From Ruminococcus flavefaciens MA2007 (GTDB lineage: Bacteria > Bacillota > Clostridia > Oscillospirales > Ruminococcaceae), in NCBI RefSeq assembly GCF_000621845.1, contig NZ_KK211354.1, positions 272,733-336,732 of the forward strand: a stretch of 64,000 nucleotides of DNA, in the 5' to 3' direction. Below the pieces are notes generated by a model. The model did no database searches. It was not told the origin of the DNA and saw only the letters and a list, made by a program, of their open reading frames with translations. This document shows, one piece after another, positions 24,930-33,663 of this stretch. Position numbers and translations under genes: made by a program. Within the stretch, counting starts at the first letter, position 1. Each line of letters opens with the position of its first letter.

Positions 24930-26417
24930 ATGGGAAAAGCAACAGGATTTCTTGAATATACAAGAACAGAAGCAGCTGGAAAGGAGCCGCTGGAACGAAT
25001 CAAGGACTTTAACGAGTTCCATGTGCCGCTCAGCGACGAGCAGCGCAAGGTACAGGCTTCACGCTGTATGGACTGCGGAGTGCCATTCTGTCAGAACGGA
25101 AAAATGCTCTGCGGAATGGTTTCGGGCTGTCCGCTGAACAACCTCATTCCCGAGTGGAACGACCTCATTTATCACGGACAGAAGGAGCAGGCGCTGAGCC
25201 GTCTGCTGATGACAAACAACTTCCCCGAGTTCACATCGAGGGTATGTCCCGCACTCTGCGAAAAGGCTTGTATCTGCGGAGTTTACGACAGCCCTGTTAC
25301 CGTAAAGGAAAACGAGAACTCTATCATCGAGTACGGCTTTGAAAGCGGACTTATCAAGCCGCAGCCGCCGACAGTTCGCAGCGGCAAGCGCGTTGCAGTT
25401 ATCGGCTCAGGTCCTTCGGGACTTGCCGCCGCTGATACGCTGAACAGACGCGGTCACAGCGTAACCGTTTTCGAGCGCTCCGACAGAGTAGGCGGACTTC
25501 TCATGTACGGTATCCCAAATATGAAGCTGGAAAAGCACATCATCGAGCGCCGTGCCGAGCTTATGAGAGCAGAGGGCGTGGAGTTCGCAGTAAATTCAAA
25601 TGTTGGCGATAACATCTCCGCAGAGGATATAAAGAGCGGCTTTGACGCTGTTGTACTTGCCTGCGGTTCGTCAAATCCCCGTGATATCAAGGCAGAGGGA
25701 CGCGACGCAGAGGGCATTTACTTTGCTGTGGACTTCCTGAAAGCTACCACAAAGAGCCTGCTTGACTCAAAGCTGACTGACGGAAAATATATTTCCGCAA
25801 AGGATAAGAACGTAGTTATCATCGGCGGCGGTGACACAGGAAACGACTGCGTCGGAACTTCTGTACGCCACGGCTGCAAGTCCGTAACACAGCTTGAAAT
25901 GATGCCTAAGCTCCCCGACGAGAGAGCCGAGAACAATCCGTTCCCGCAGTACCCGAGAGTCTGCAAGACTGACTACGGTCAGGAGGAGGCTATCGCGGTA
26001 TTCGGTCACGATCCGAGAATCTACTGCACCACCGTCAAGGAGTTCATCAAGGACGAAAAGGGTGCATTATCGGCAGTAAAGACTGTAAAGCTGGAATTCG
26101 TACAGGACGAGGCAAGCGGCAGAAGAGTTCCAAAGGAGATAGCAGGCAGCGAGGAGATACTTCCTTGTGAGCTGTGCCTTATCGCCGCAGGATTCCTCGG
26201 CTGTCAGAGCTATGTTGCCGAGGCTTTCGGCGTAGAGCTGGATCAGCGCACCAATGTGAAAACTGCTCCAAACAATCACAAGACCAACGTTGAAAAGGTA
26301 TTCACCGCAGGCGATATGCACATCGGACAGTCACTGGTAGTCCGCGCTATACGCGAGGGACGTGACGCCGCAGCTGAGGTGGATCAGTACCTTATGGGCT
26401 ACACCAATCTAAAATAA
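24930..26417 (+). CDS. gltD: Glutamate synthase, small (beta) subunit
   Basis: A 495-aa FAD/NAD(P)H protein. The N-terminal cysteine-rich domain (CMDCGVPFCQNG, CPLNN, CPALCEKACICGVYD) binds two [4Fe-4S] clusters. The FAD GxGxxG is in VIGSGPSGLAAAD and the NAD(P)H-binding motif is VVIIGGGDTGNDCVGTSVRH. It passes electrons from NAD(P)H to GltB. AGGAGG in the last codons of gltB serves as RBS, and only 3 bp separate the genes. Confidence 0.97.
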   Translation: MGKATGFLEYTRTEAAGKEPLERIKDFNEFHVPLSDEQRKVQASRCMDCGVPFCQNGKMLCGMVSGCPLNNLIPEWNDLIYHGQKEQALSRLLMTNNFPEFTSRVCPALCEKACICGVYDSPVTVKENENSIIEYGFESGLIKPQPPTVRSGKRVAVIGSGPSGLAAADTLNRRGHSVTVFERSDRVGGLLMYGIPNMKLEKHIIERRAELMRAEGVEFAVNSNVGDNISAEDIKSGFDAVVLACGSSNPRDIKAEGRDAEGIYFAVDFLKATTKSLLDSKLTDGKYISAKDKNVVIIGGGDTGNDCVGTSVRHGCKSVTQLEMMPKLPDERAENNPFPQYPRVCKTDYGQEEAIAVFGHDPRIYCTTVKEFIKDEKGALSAVKTVKLEFVQDEASGRRVPKEIAGSEEILPCELCLIAAGFLGCQSYVAEAFGVELDQRTNVKTAPNNHKTNVEKVFTAGDMHIGQSLVVRAIREGRDAAAEVDQYLMGYTNLK

Positions 26418-26428
26418 AGGAGAACGAT

Positions 26429-27706
26429 ATGATCTATTCAGAAAATGAGATTTTGCAGTATATCGAGGAAAACGATGTGAAGTTCGTGAAGCTGACCTTC
26501 TGCGACCTTCGCGGCAGACTTAAAAACATATCCATTCTTTCATCTGAGCTGGCGGTAACATTCGAGCGCGGACTGCGCATTGCCGCAAAGAAGATAGCAG
26601 GCTTTGAAGCCGCAAAGGGCAGGGACCTTTTCCTGTTCCCTGACGCTCAGACCATGACTGTACTGCCGTGGAGACCACAGCAGGGCAGGGTTATCCGTAT
26701 GTTCTGCTATATCAGATACAAGGACGGCTCTCCATTTGAGGGCGACAGCCGCTATTTCCTGAAAAAGGCTATGAAAGCTGCTATATCGGCAGGCTACTGC
26801 TTCCGTTTCGGAACCTCCTGCGAGTTTACTCTCTTTCTGAAAGATGAAAACGGTCTTCCTACAAAGACTCCCCATGATTACGCAGGCTACTGCGATACCG
26901 CTCCCGATGATAAGGGCGAGAATATCCGCCGTGACGTGTGTCTTACCTTGGAGCAGATGGGCATTCAGCCTGTTTCCTCACGCCACGAGAGCGGCTGCGG
27001 ACAGCATGAGATAGACTTCAATTCCTCCTCTGCGCTGAAAGCTGCTGACACATTCCTCAGCTTCAAATCCGCTGTAAAATCCGTAGCCGAAACTCACGGA
27101 GTTCATGCAAGCTTCATGCCGAAGCCCGTAAAGGACGACTGCGGAAACGGTATGCACATAAGCTTTACCGTGTTCCCTGACAGCGATTTCTTAGAGGAAC
27201 ATACTTCTGAGTGCGGAGACATTGTAAAGAGTGCCGCCGCAGGTGTTATGCAGCATATCCGCGAGTTTACGATGTTTACCAACAGCACAGTTAATTCCTA
27301 CAGCAGACTGGGCGAGTTTACAGCTCCCCGTGATATAATCTGGTCTGACGAGGAGGGCTCGCAGCTTATTCGTATGTCACCTGACAGCGACGATGTTTCC
27401 GTTGAGCTGAGGGCTGCCGACTGCGTCTGCGATCCGTATTTTGTGCTGGGACTTATGATCTATTCCGCAATGGAGGGCATAGCCTCAGGAGCAAAGCTGC
27501 CCAAGAAAAACAGCGGTAAGGAGCGGCTTCCCGAGACTCTTGAAGAAGCGACCGATATCGCTGAGAAGTCTGAGTTCCTGAAAAAATATATACCTGAGAA
27601 TACACTTGAAGTCCTTATCAACAACAGCCGCGAGGATTGGAAGGAATACACCTCCGCCTTTGATAAGGACGCATTCGAGGATAAAAAGTATTTCTGTTCG
27701 CTTTAA
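26429..27706 (+). CDS. glnA: Glutamine synthetase, type I family (divergent)
   Basis: A 425-aa protein, shorter than classic GlnA (about 443). Recognisable blocks: VKFVKLTFCDLRGRLKNI, SPFEGDSRYFLKKA, the metal-site FGTSCEFTLFLKDE, HESGCGQHEIDF, GNGMHISFTVF, NSTVNSYSRLGEFTAPRDI and SVELRAADCVCDPYF. The ATP/Glu-site residues NGMH and NSYxRL are conserved, but the following segments (SDEEGSQLIRMS in place of the usual Arg-rich loop) diverge. It may therefore be a true second glutamine synthetase or a gamma-glutamyl-amine/GS-like enzyme. RBS AAAGGAG; 11 bp after gltD; followed by the ANTAR regulator, as in clostridial glnA-nitR arrangements. Confidence 0.85.
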   Translation: MIYSENEILQYIEENDVKFVKLTFCDLRGRLKNISILSSELAVTFERGLRIAAKKIAGFEAAKGRDLFLFPDAQTMTVLPWRPQQGRVIRMFCYIRYKDGSPFEGDSRYFLKKAMKAAISAGYCFRFGTSCEFTLFLKDENGLPTKTPHDYAGYCDTAPDDKGENIRRDVCLTLEQMGIQPVSSRHESGCGQHEIDFNSSSALKAADTFLSFKSAVKSVAETHGVHASFMPKPVKDDCGNGMHISFTVFPDSDFLEEHTSECGDIVKSAAAGVMQHIREFTMFTNSTVNSYSRLGEFTAPRDIIWSDEEGSQLIRMSPDSDDVSVELRAADCVCDPYFVLGLMIYSAMEGIASGAKLPKKNSGKERLPETLEEATDIAEKSEFLKKYIPENTLEVLINNSREDWKEYTSAFDKDAFEDKKYFCSL

Positions 27707-27718
27707 TGGAGGTTCATT

Positions 27719-28300
27719 TTGGAAAAGATCCTTGTAGTTTCAAGTAATAAGAATGCTACTGAAACACTTCTTGATTTTCTCCGTGGATCGTTCAAATGCA
27801 CTCCAAAGATAGTCGAATCGGCTTATCAGGCGAAAACTCATCTTGAATCCGATCTGCTGACAGAGCTTGTTATGATAAATTCGCCCCTTATGGACGAATC
27901 GGGAGTTGAGTTTGCCGAGTATGTCACAGAAAATACAACGGCGAACTGCATTCTGCTCATTAAGGCTGAAACTGCCGAAAAGATAAGTGAACGCGCTGAA
28001 AATGCAGGAGTTATCATCGTAGGCAAGCCCTTCAGCAAAACTGTGCTGTATCAGATAGTCAGAACGGTAGATATCGCGGTGAACCGCTCTGCCGAGCTTT
28101 ATCTCAGAAATGCACGTCTTGAAGAAAAGCTGAATGAGATACAGAACATAGACAAGGCGAAGTTCATGCTCATGGAGTACAAGGGCATGACTGAGAGCGA
28201 GGCGCACGCCTATATCGAGCAGTACGCTATGAATAAGCGCAAAAAGAAGAGTATAGCCGCTCTTGCCATAATCGACAAGCTCAGCGAGCAGTATCTGTAG
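27719..28300 (+). CDS. ANTAR-domain response regulator (NitR-like antiterminator)
   Basis: A 193-aa protein with a receiver-like N-terminal domain. ILVVSSNKN replaces the usual acidic pair, so phosphorylation is doubtful; FSKTVLYQIV carries the Lys. A short coiled coil (AELYLRNARLEEKLNEIQ) follows, and then the ANTAR RNA-binding domain IDKAKFMLMEYKGMTESEAH with YIEQYAMNKRKKKSIAALAI. ANTAR proteins prevent formation of terminators in leader RNA. It starts with TTG after GGAGG, 12 bp downstream of glnA. In Clostridium a gene of this kind (nitR) is linked to glutamine and glutamate synthase genes. Terminator-like leaders in front of gltB and amt here are plausible targets; binding is inferred. 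Confidence 0.9.
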   Translation: MEKILVVSSNKNATETLLDFLRGSFKCTPKIVESAYQAKTHLESDLLTELVMINSPLMDESGVEFAEYVTENTTANCILLIKAETAEKISERAENAGVIIVGKPFSKTVLYQIVRTVDIAVNRSAELYLRNARLEEKLNEIQNIDKAKFMLMEYKGMTESEAHAYIEQYAMNKRKKKSIAALAIIDKLSEQYL

Positions 28301-28309
28301 AGGTGCGAA

Positions 28310-29731
28310 ATGTTTGACACGATACACGAAGAATGCGGAGTTTTCGGCATTTTCGAGAATAAAACAGCCAATGTTGCTGCTTCTGTATATTTTGGTCTGT
28401 ACGCTCTTCAGCACAGAGGGCAGGAGAGCTGCGGTATAACCGTCTGCGACGACGGTGTGTTCCGCCATAAACGGGCTGACGGACTGGTATCCGAGGTCTT
28501 TACCCGTGAGGAGCTTGACAAGCTGGGCAGCGGTAATATGGCAGTTGGACACGTCCGCTATTCCACAACGGGCGGTCACAACCACAACAATATCCAGCCC
28601 CTTGTTATCCGCCACATCAAGGGCAATATGGCTCTTGTCCACAATGGCAACCTTGTCAATGCGGCGGAGCTCCGCCGTTCCTTCGAGATGTCGGGAGCTA
28701 TATTCCACGGTACATCGGACACCGAGGCGATAGCCTATTCGATTGTCCGCGAGAGACTGACAAGCAGCTCCACCGAGCAGGCTGTAGAGCGTGCAATGCC
28801 TTTTATAAAGGGAGCTTACTCCTGTATACTTATGACGGCGACCAAGCTTGTAGCATTCCGCGATCCTGACGGTTTCCGTCCGCTGTGCATAGGCAAGACA
28901 CATGACGGCGCCTATGTTGTGGCTTCTGAGTCCTGCGCCCTTGAAACAGTAGGCGCGGAGTTCATACGCGACGTTGAAGCAGGGGAGATAGTGGTCATAG
29001 ATAAGGACGGTCTGCGCTCTATAACCACTAACTGCGGAAACAAAAAGCATATCTGCATTTTCGAGTACATCTACTTTGCGCGTCCCGATTCGGTCATTGA
29101 GGGCATTTCAGTTCATCACGCAAGGCTGAAAGCAGGGGAGCTCCTTGCAAAGCACAGTCACGTAGATGCTGATATCGTCATCGGAGTTCCCGATTCGGGA
29201 CTTGACGCGGCTCTTGGCTATGCGAATGCCAGCGGCATACCCTACGGCATCGGCTTCATCAAGAATAAATACATCGGACGAAGCTTCATTCAGCCCGACC
29301 AGAATCAGCGCGAGAACGCTGTAAAGATAAAGCTGAACGCAGTCCGTGAGAGCGTTGAGGGCAAGCGTGTCATAATGATAGACGATTCGATAGTCCGCGG
29401 CACTACCAGTGCCCGTATCGTGCGGCTTCTCCGCGAAGCAGGCGCTAAAGAGGTGCACGTCCGTATCTCGTCGCCGCCGTTCCTGCACTCCTGCTACTTC
29501 GGAACGGATATCGACTCCGAAGAGAATCTCATCGCAGGCAAGTGCAACTCAACGGAAGAGATAGCGGAATATATCGGTGCAGACAGTCTCGGCTATCTGC
29601 CTGTAGAATGTCTCGGAGACCTTGTGGACAACAGGTTCGGCTGCTGCAAGGGCTGCTTTACGGGAGAATATCCCGTTGATACTTCGGGAGCAGGCTATAA
29701 GAATAAATTTGACGAAAAAATTCATAAATAG
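28310..29731 (+). CDS. purF: Amidophosphoribosyltransferase
   Basis: A 473-aa class II glutamine amidotransferase. After a short propeptide (MFDTIHEE) the nucleophile Cys9 begins CGVFGIF. HNGNLVNAAELRR and GTSDTEAIAY follow, and then the phosphoribosyltransferase PRPP loop VIMIDDSIVRGTTS. The cysteines CKGCFTGEYP near the end fit the 4Fe-4S-type enzymes. It uses glutamine to start purine synthesis. It lies outside any purine operon and directly behind the nitrogen regulator (9 bp), so its transcription is probably tied to nitrogen supply. Confidence 0.97.
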   Translation: MFDTIHEECGVFGIFENKTANVAASVYFGLYALQHRGQESCGITVCDDGVFRHKRADGLVSEVFTREELDKLGSGNMAVGHVRYSTTGGHNHNNIQPLVIRHIKGNMALVHNGNLVNAAELRRSFEMSGAIFHGTSDTEAIAYSIVRERLTSSSTEQAVERAMPFIKGAYSCILMTATKLVAFRDPDGFRPLCIGKTHDGAYVVASESCALETVGAEFIRDVEAGEIVVIDKDGLRSITTNCGNKKHICIFEYIYFARPDSVIEGISVHHARLKAGELLAKHSHVDADIVIGVPDSGLDAALGYANASGIPYGIGFIKNKYIGRSFIQPDQNQRENAVKIKLNAVRESVEGKRVIMIDDSIVRGTTSARIVRLLREAGAKEVHVRISSPPFLHSCYFGTDIDSEENLIAGKCNSTEEIAEYIGADSLGYLPVECLGDLVDNRFGCCKGCFTGEYPVDTSGAGYKNKFDEKIHK

Positions 29732-29750
29732 GGGCGGATATTATCCGCCC
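29731..29750. repeat. GTAGGGG-family palindrome after purF
   Basis: GGGGCGGATA/TTATCCGCCC palindrome, the same core as 3631-3652 and 41461-41482. The purF stop codon TAG supplies the TAG of the repeat head. A second loose dyad GCGCA...TGCGC follows to about 29787. Confidence 0.75.
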
Positions 29751-29818
29751 GTGTGTGGGAGCGCAAATCAATGGCGATCTGCGCTTTATAGATCACCTAT
29801 TATTCGGAGGGAAATACT

Positions 29819-31399
29819 ATGTGTACGATAATGGCATACTGCGGCGTCAGCGGCGGTACAGGAAAGGTCATGGAAGGACTGAAAGCGACGGTGTCACGCG
29901 GTCCTGACGACCAGAGAATAGTTAAGGTGCCTGACGGTATCCTCGGCTTTCAGAGGCTTTCCATAATGGGACTTACTCCCGAGGGAATGCAGCCCTTTGA
30001 GCTTGACGGAGACTTTGTAGTCTGCAACGGCGAGCTTTACGGATTTCGCCCTCTCAGGGAAAAGCTCATTGATATGGGCTATGTTTTCAGAAGCGACAGC
30101 GACTGCGAGATAATCCTGCCCCTGTACAGGGAGTACGGAACAGATATGTTCGCAATGCTTGACGCAGAGTTCGCCTGTGTGATATATGACAGCACCGAGC
30201 GACAGTTCATCGCAGCCCGTGATCCGATAGGCATTCGTCCGCTGTACTACGGCAAGTCCGAGGACGGCACAATGGCTTTTGCCAGCGAACCGAAGAACCT
30301 TGTCAAGTGCTGTGAAAAGATAATGCCTTTTCCGCCCGGACATTACTACAAGGACGGAAAATTCCACTGCTACTGCGATATTACAGCAGTTGATAAGGTT
30401 ATACACGACGACTTGGATACAGTCTGCAAAAATATCCATGATAAGCTTGCTGCTGGCGTTAAGAAGCGCCTTGACGCCGATGCAAAGGTAGGATTCCTGC
30501 TGTCGGGCGGTCTTGATTCTTCTCTTGTCTGCGCAATTTCACAGCGTGAGAGCGACAAGCCGATAAGAACATTTGCAATTGGAATGAATACCGACGCAAT
30601 AGACCTCAAATACGCAAAGCAGGTGGCAGACTACATCGGCAGCGAACATACCGAGGTCATTATCACCAAGGACGACGTAATCAACGCCCTTGATGAGGTA
30701 ATACATCTTCTTGGTACATACGATATCACAACTATCCGTGCCAGCATGGGAATGTATCTGCTTTGCAAGGCTATCCATGAGCAGACCGATATCCGCGTGC
30801 TTCTGACAGGCGAGATATCCGACGAGCTCTTCGGCTATAAGTATACGGACTTTGCTCCTTCAGCAGAGGCATTTCAGGCAGAGTCAGTAAAGCGCGTTCA
30901 TGAGCTCCATATGTACGATGTTCTCCGTGCGGACCGCTGTATATCAGTAAATTCTCTTGAAGCGAGAGTGCCCTTCGGAGACATTGATTTCGTGAAATAC
31001 GTCATGGCTATCGATCCCGAGATGAAGCTGAACAAGTACAACAAGGGCAAGTATCTGCTTCGTCATGCATTCGAGGGAGACTATCTGCCTCACGATATCC
31101 TTTACCGTGAAAAGGCAGCTTTCTCCGACGCTGTAGGACACTCAATGGTGGACTACCTTAAGGAATATGCCGAAAACTATTACTCAGACGAGGAGTTCGA
31201 GCTTGACTGTACAAAATATGCTCATTCCAAGCCGTTCACCAAGGAGTCTCTGCTCTATCGTGAGATTTTCGAGAAGTATTATCCGAAAAACAGCGAAATG
31301 ATAGTAGATTTCTGGATGCCCAACAAGGAGTGGAAGGGCTGCAACGTAGATGATCCCTCAGCCCGTGTACTCTCAAACTATGGCGAGAGCGGAAAATAA
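29819..31399 (+). CDS. asnB: Asparagine synthetase B (glutamine-hydrolysing)
   Basis: A 526-aa enzyme. Cys2 (after Met removal) is the glutaminase nucleophile: MCTIMAYCG, then RGPDDQRI, FQRLSIMG and CNGELYGF. The synthetase domain has the PP-loop LLSGGLDSSLVCAI, TFAIGMNT, LTGEISDELFGYKY and SLEARVPFGD. It converts aspartate and glutamine to asparagine. RBS GGAGG precedes the ATG. It follows purF after an 87-bp gap containing a palindrome and is followed by a terminator, so it closes the rightward nitrogen cluster. Confidence 0.97.
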   Translation: MCTIMAYCGVSGGTGKVMEGLKATVSRGPDDQRIVKVPDGILGFQRLSIMGLTPEGMQPFELDGDFVVCNGELYGFRPLREKLIDMGYVFRSDSDCEIILPLYREYGTDMFAMLDAEFACVIYDSTERQFIAARDPIGIRPLYYGKSEDGTMAFASEPKNLVKCCEKIMPFPPGHYYKDGKFHCYCDITAVDKVIHDDLDTVCKNIHDKLAAGVKKRLDADAKVGFLLSGGLDSSLVCAISQRESDKPIRTFAIGMNTDAIDLKYAKQVADYIGSEHTEVIITKDDVINALDEVIHLLGTYDITTIRASMGMYLLCKAIHEQTDIRVLLTGEISDELFGYKYTDFAPSAEAFQAESVKRVHELHMYDVLRADRCISVNSLEARVPFGDIDFVKYVMAIDPEMKLNKYNKGKYLLRHAFEGDYLPHDILYREKAAFSDAVGHSMVDYLKEYAENYYSDEEFELDCTKYAHSKPFTKESLLYREIFEKYYPKNSEMIVDFWMPNKEWKGCNVDDPSARVLSNYGESGK

Positions 31400-31411
31400 T
31401 CGCAATAACAA

Positions 31412-31441
31412 AGCCGCAGGGGAGACCTGCGGCTGTTTTAT
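31412..31441 (+). terminator. Terminator after asnB
   Basis: AGCCGCAGG/CCTGCGGCT stem with loop GGAGA, then GTTTT. The same 23-nt hairpin recurs exactly at 36129-36151. Confidence 0.85.
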
Positions 31442-31476
31442 GTGTATCTGAATGTATCAGTAATTCTGAAAGATGT

Positions 31477-32925
31477 TCATTTGTTAATGCTGAGTTCGAT
31501 ACTGAAAACGCTGCCTGCGCCCACCTCGGATTCAGCCTTGCAAACGCCGTTATGCTGGCTGACTATCTGCTTTACGATAGCAAGTCCCAGTCCCGAAACG
31601 CCTTTGCCGCTGCGCTGACGCTTTGTGTAGTATCTGTCCCATATGTGTTCAAGCTCCTCGGGAGCGATACCGCTGCCGTGGTCTGATATCTTGATTATAG
31701 CCTTGTCATTATCAGTTCTCAGCGATATGCCTAACCATTTGTCCTCGCCTGCATGGCGGACAGCGTTATCCAGCAGGTTGTAAATCGCTCTTTGCAGCCG
31801 TGAGACATTGCCTTTGATGTGGATATCATCGGCGATATTCCGCTCAAAGACGTAGCCGTCCTTGGAATACAGTTTATCGAAGCTGTCAGCAACAGAAGCT
31901 ACAGTTTCGCTGAGATCAACGTCATTCATCACAGCTTCGCTGTCGGACATCTGAAGCTCTGAATATTCAAGTATCTCGTTTACAAGAGCGGTGAGCCTGT
32001 CCGTTTCCTCAACGATAACAGCAACGTCCTCGGCGCACTGCTTCTCGTCCTCACGGGAAATATCCCTTATCATTTCGGCGTATCCCTTTATCATAGTCAG
32101 GGGAGTACGCAGGTCATGGGATACGTTTGCAAGGAGCTCGTTCTGAAATTCCCTGTTCTTTTTCAGCTTTTCGGAAGTGGTATCAAGGGTTTTGTTCAGC
32201 TCGTCAAGCTCCGTACAGAAGCCCTCACTGAACTCCGCATCATTATCCTTTTCGCCAAGCTTATGAGCCTTCTCGCCCAGCTGTGAAACAGGCTTTGAAA
32301 AGCTCTTTGACATGAACAGCGCCAGCACAAAAGCTATGATAATCGACAGCAGCGTTACCCATATGAGCTGTATGCGAATGATACGGGCAGTGGAGCCTAC
32401 TGCATTAAGAGTAGTCCCCACATAAAGAACGGCTTTTTCGTCGCTGCCGTAGAAATCTATGAGTCTGCCGTAAACGTAAATATCATCGTTTTTCAGCTCG
32501 GCTTCACCGTTGTCGGAAGCGTTTACAGCACTGAGGAATTCGGTGTAGTTCTCGGGAAGCTCCCTGTAATGGAAACGCATTTCCTTGCCATTGCCGTTAT
32601 ATGGCATTTCAAGTCTTTCATCCTTGAACTTATGTCCTTTTTTGTATTCGTCGGAGCTGTACAGGATATTCCCGTCAGTATCGGTCACGAATACAAGTAT
32701 GGAATTACTCCGCGAAATATCGTCAATATATGACGTGATATCGCTGCTCTGACTTTCCGAGGAGATCTTATCAGCTACTTTTACAGTGTTTCTGATTATC
32801 ATGCCGTTGTAGAATTTTTGCAGGAAAACTGTCTGCAAAAGCCACAGAACAGTGAATATGACAACTGTAAAAAACATGAACCAGCTGAGCAGCTTTTTTC
32901 GGAATGAATTTGTTTTACGTTTCAA
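31477..32925 (-). CDS. Sensor histidine kinase (HisKA/HATPase)
   Basis: A 482-aa membrane kinase: membrane helix about 15-35, an extracytoplasmic sensing domain of about 145 residues, second helix about 185-205 (WVTLLSIIIAFVLALFM), HAMP-like linker, phospho-acceptor LLANVSHDLRTPLTMIKGYAE, N-box LQRAIYNLLDNAVRHA, and G-boxes DHGSGI and GLGLAIVKQIV. Its start overlaps the response regulator end by 11 nt. Likely signals are cell-envelope related because the adjacent regulon candidate is an exported polysaccharide-binding-like protein. Confidence 0.94.
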   Translation of the reverse strand: MKRKTNSFRKKLLSWFMFFTVVIFTVLWLLQTVFLQKFYNGMIIRNTVKVADKISSESQSSDITSYIDDISRSNSILVFVTDTDGNILYSSDEYKKGHKFKDERLEMPYNGNGKEMRFHYRELPENYTEFLSAVNASDNGEAELKNDDIYVYGRLIDFYGSDEKAVLYVGTTLNAVGSTARIIRIQLIWVTLLSIIIAFVLALFMSKSFSKPVSQLGEKAHKLGEKDNDAEFSEGFCTELDELNKTLDTTSEKLKKNREFQNELLANVSHDLRTPLTMIKGYAEMIRDISREDEKQCAEDVAVIVEETDRLTALVNEILEYSELQMSDSEAVMNDVDLSETVASVADSFDKLYSKDGYVFERNIADDIHIKGNVSRLQRAIYNLLDNAVRHAGEDKWLGISLRTDNDKAIIKISDHGSGIAPEELEHIWDRYYTKRQRSGKGVSGLGLAIVKQIVSQHNGVCKAESEVGAGSVFSIELSINK

Positions 32926-33592
32926 ATTTATATCCCACCCCTCGCACTGTTTTTATGCTGTCGCGGTATGCTCCAAGCTTGCTGCGGAGAAGCTTTATCT
33001 GCCAGTCAACAGTTCTGTCAACGCCGAAGCTGTCATAGCCCCACACTTCGTTGAGTATCCTGTCACGGGAAAGAACAATGCCCTTATTCTTTACGAGAAT
33101 GAGAAAAAGAGCGTATTCTTTTGCGGTAAGGTCAGCCTTTTCGCCGTCTATCAGCACAGTCCTGCCGAGAGTGTCTATATCTATGCCGTCAACGACTATA
33201 TGTCTGCTGTCTGTACCGTCAGTCTTTGGTACAGGCTTTCGGCTTATGACGACCTTGATACGTGCTATAAGCTCCATGGGAGAAAAGGGCTTCGTTACAT
33301 AGTCGTCAATACCTACCTCGAAGCCGAAGAGCTTGTCGAACTCCGTACCTCTTGCGGAGAGCATTATCACGGGGATATCCTTGAACTCCTTTATCTTCTT
33401 GCAGGCTGTGAAGCCGTCAGTATCGGGCATCATAACGTCCATGATTATGACGTCGAAATCCTCTTTTTTGCACTTGTCTATGGCTTCTCGTCCGTCAGAA
33501 GCTGTAACGATATCATATCCCTCACGCTGAACGTAGCGGCTTATGAGGGTTACTATGTTGTGTTCATCGTCAACTATGAGTATCTTCGGCAT
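32915..33592 (-). CDS. OmpR-family response regulator
   Basis: A 225-aa regulator. The receiver has VDDEHN, phospho-acceptor Asp in VIIMDVMMPDTDG, Ser/Thr in VIMLSARG and Lys in YVTKPFSPMEL. The C-terminal OmpR winged helix (LTAKEYALFLILVKNKGIVL, SRDRILNEVWGYD, RSKLG, VRGVGYKFE) is complete. RBS GGAGGTG. Transcribed from its own promoter downstream of the lipoprotein gene; the cognate kinase follows with an overlap. Confidence 0.95.
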   Translation of the reverse strand: MPKILIVDDEHNIVTLISRYVQREGYDIVTASDGREAIDKCKKEDFDVIIMDVMMPDTDGFTACKKIKEFKDIPVIMLSARGTEFDKLFGFEVGIDDYVTKPFSPMELIARIKVVISRKPVPKTDGTDSRHIVVDGIDIDTLGRTVLIDGEKADLTAKEYALFLILVKNKGIVLSRDRILNEVWGYDSFGVDRTVDWQIKLLRSKLGAYRDSIKTVRGVGYKFET

Positions 33593-33621
33593 GGTACACC
33601 TCCGCAGTATTTATTGTTAAT

Positions 33622-33650
33622 ATTATACACGAAAAGCGCCCTTTTGTAAA
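33622..33650 (-). promoter_or_regulatory. Promoter of the OmpR-type regulator
   Basis: On the minus strand TTTACA (33650-33645), 17-bp spacer, TATAAT (33627-33622). The -35 box lies inside the terminator hairpin of the upstream lipoprotein gene. Confidence 0.6.
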
Positions 33651-33657
33651 GAGCGCC
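33631..33657 (-). terminator. Terminator of the lipoprotein gene
   Basis: On the minus strand GCGCTCTTT/AAAGGGCGC pairs over 9 bp with a 3-nt loop, followed by TTTTC. Confidence 0.7.
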
Positions 33658-33663
33658 TTTGTT

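Noticed and set aside
27740-29050. A 436-codon open frame on the minus strand opposite the ANTAR gene and purF
   Set aside because: It is antisense to two clearly identified genes, has the Cys/Tyr/Leu-rich composition of a reverse-frame translation and no RBS or family motif.
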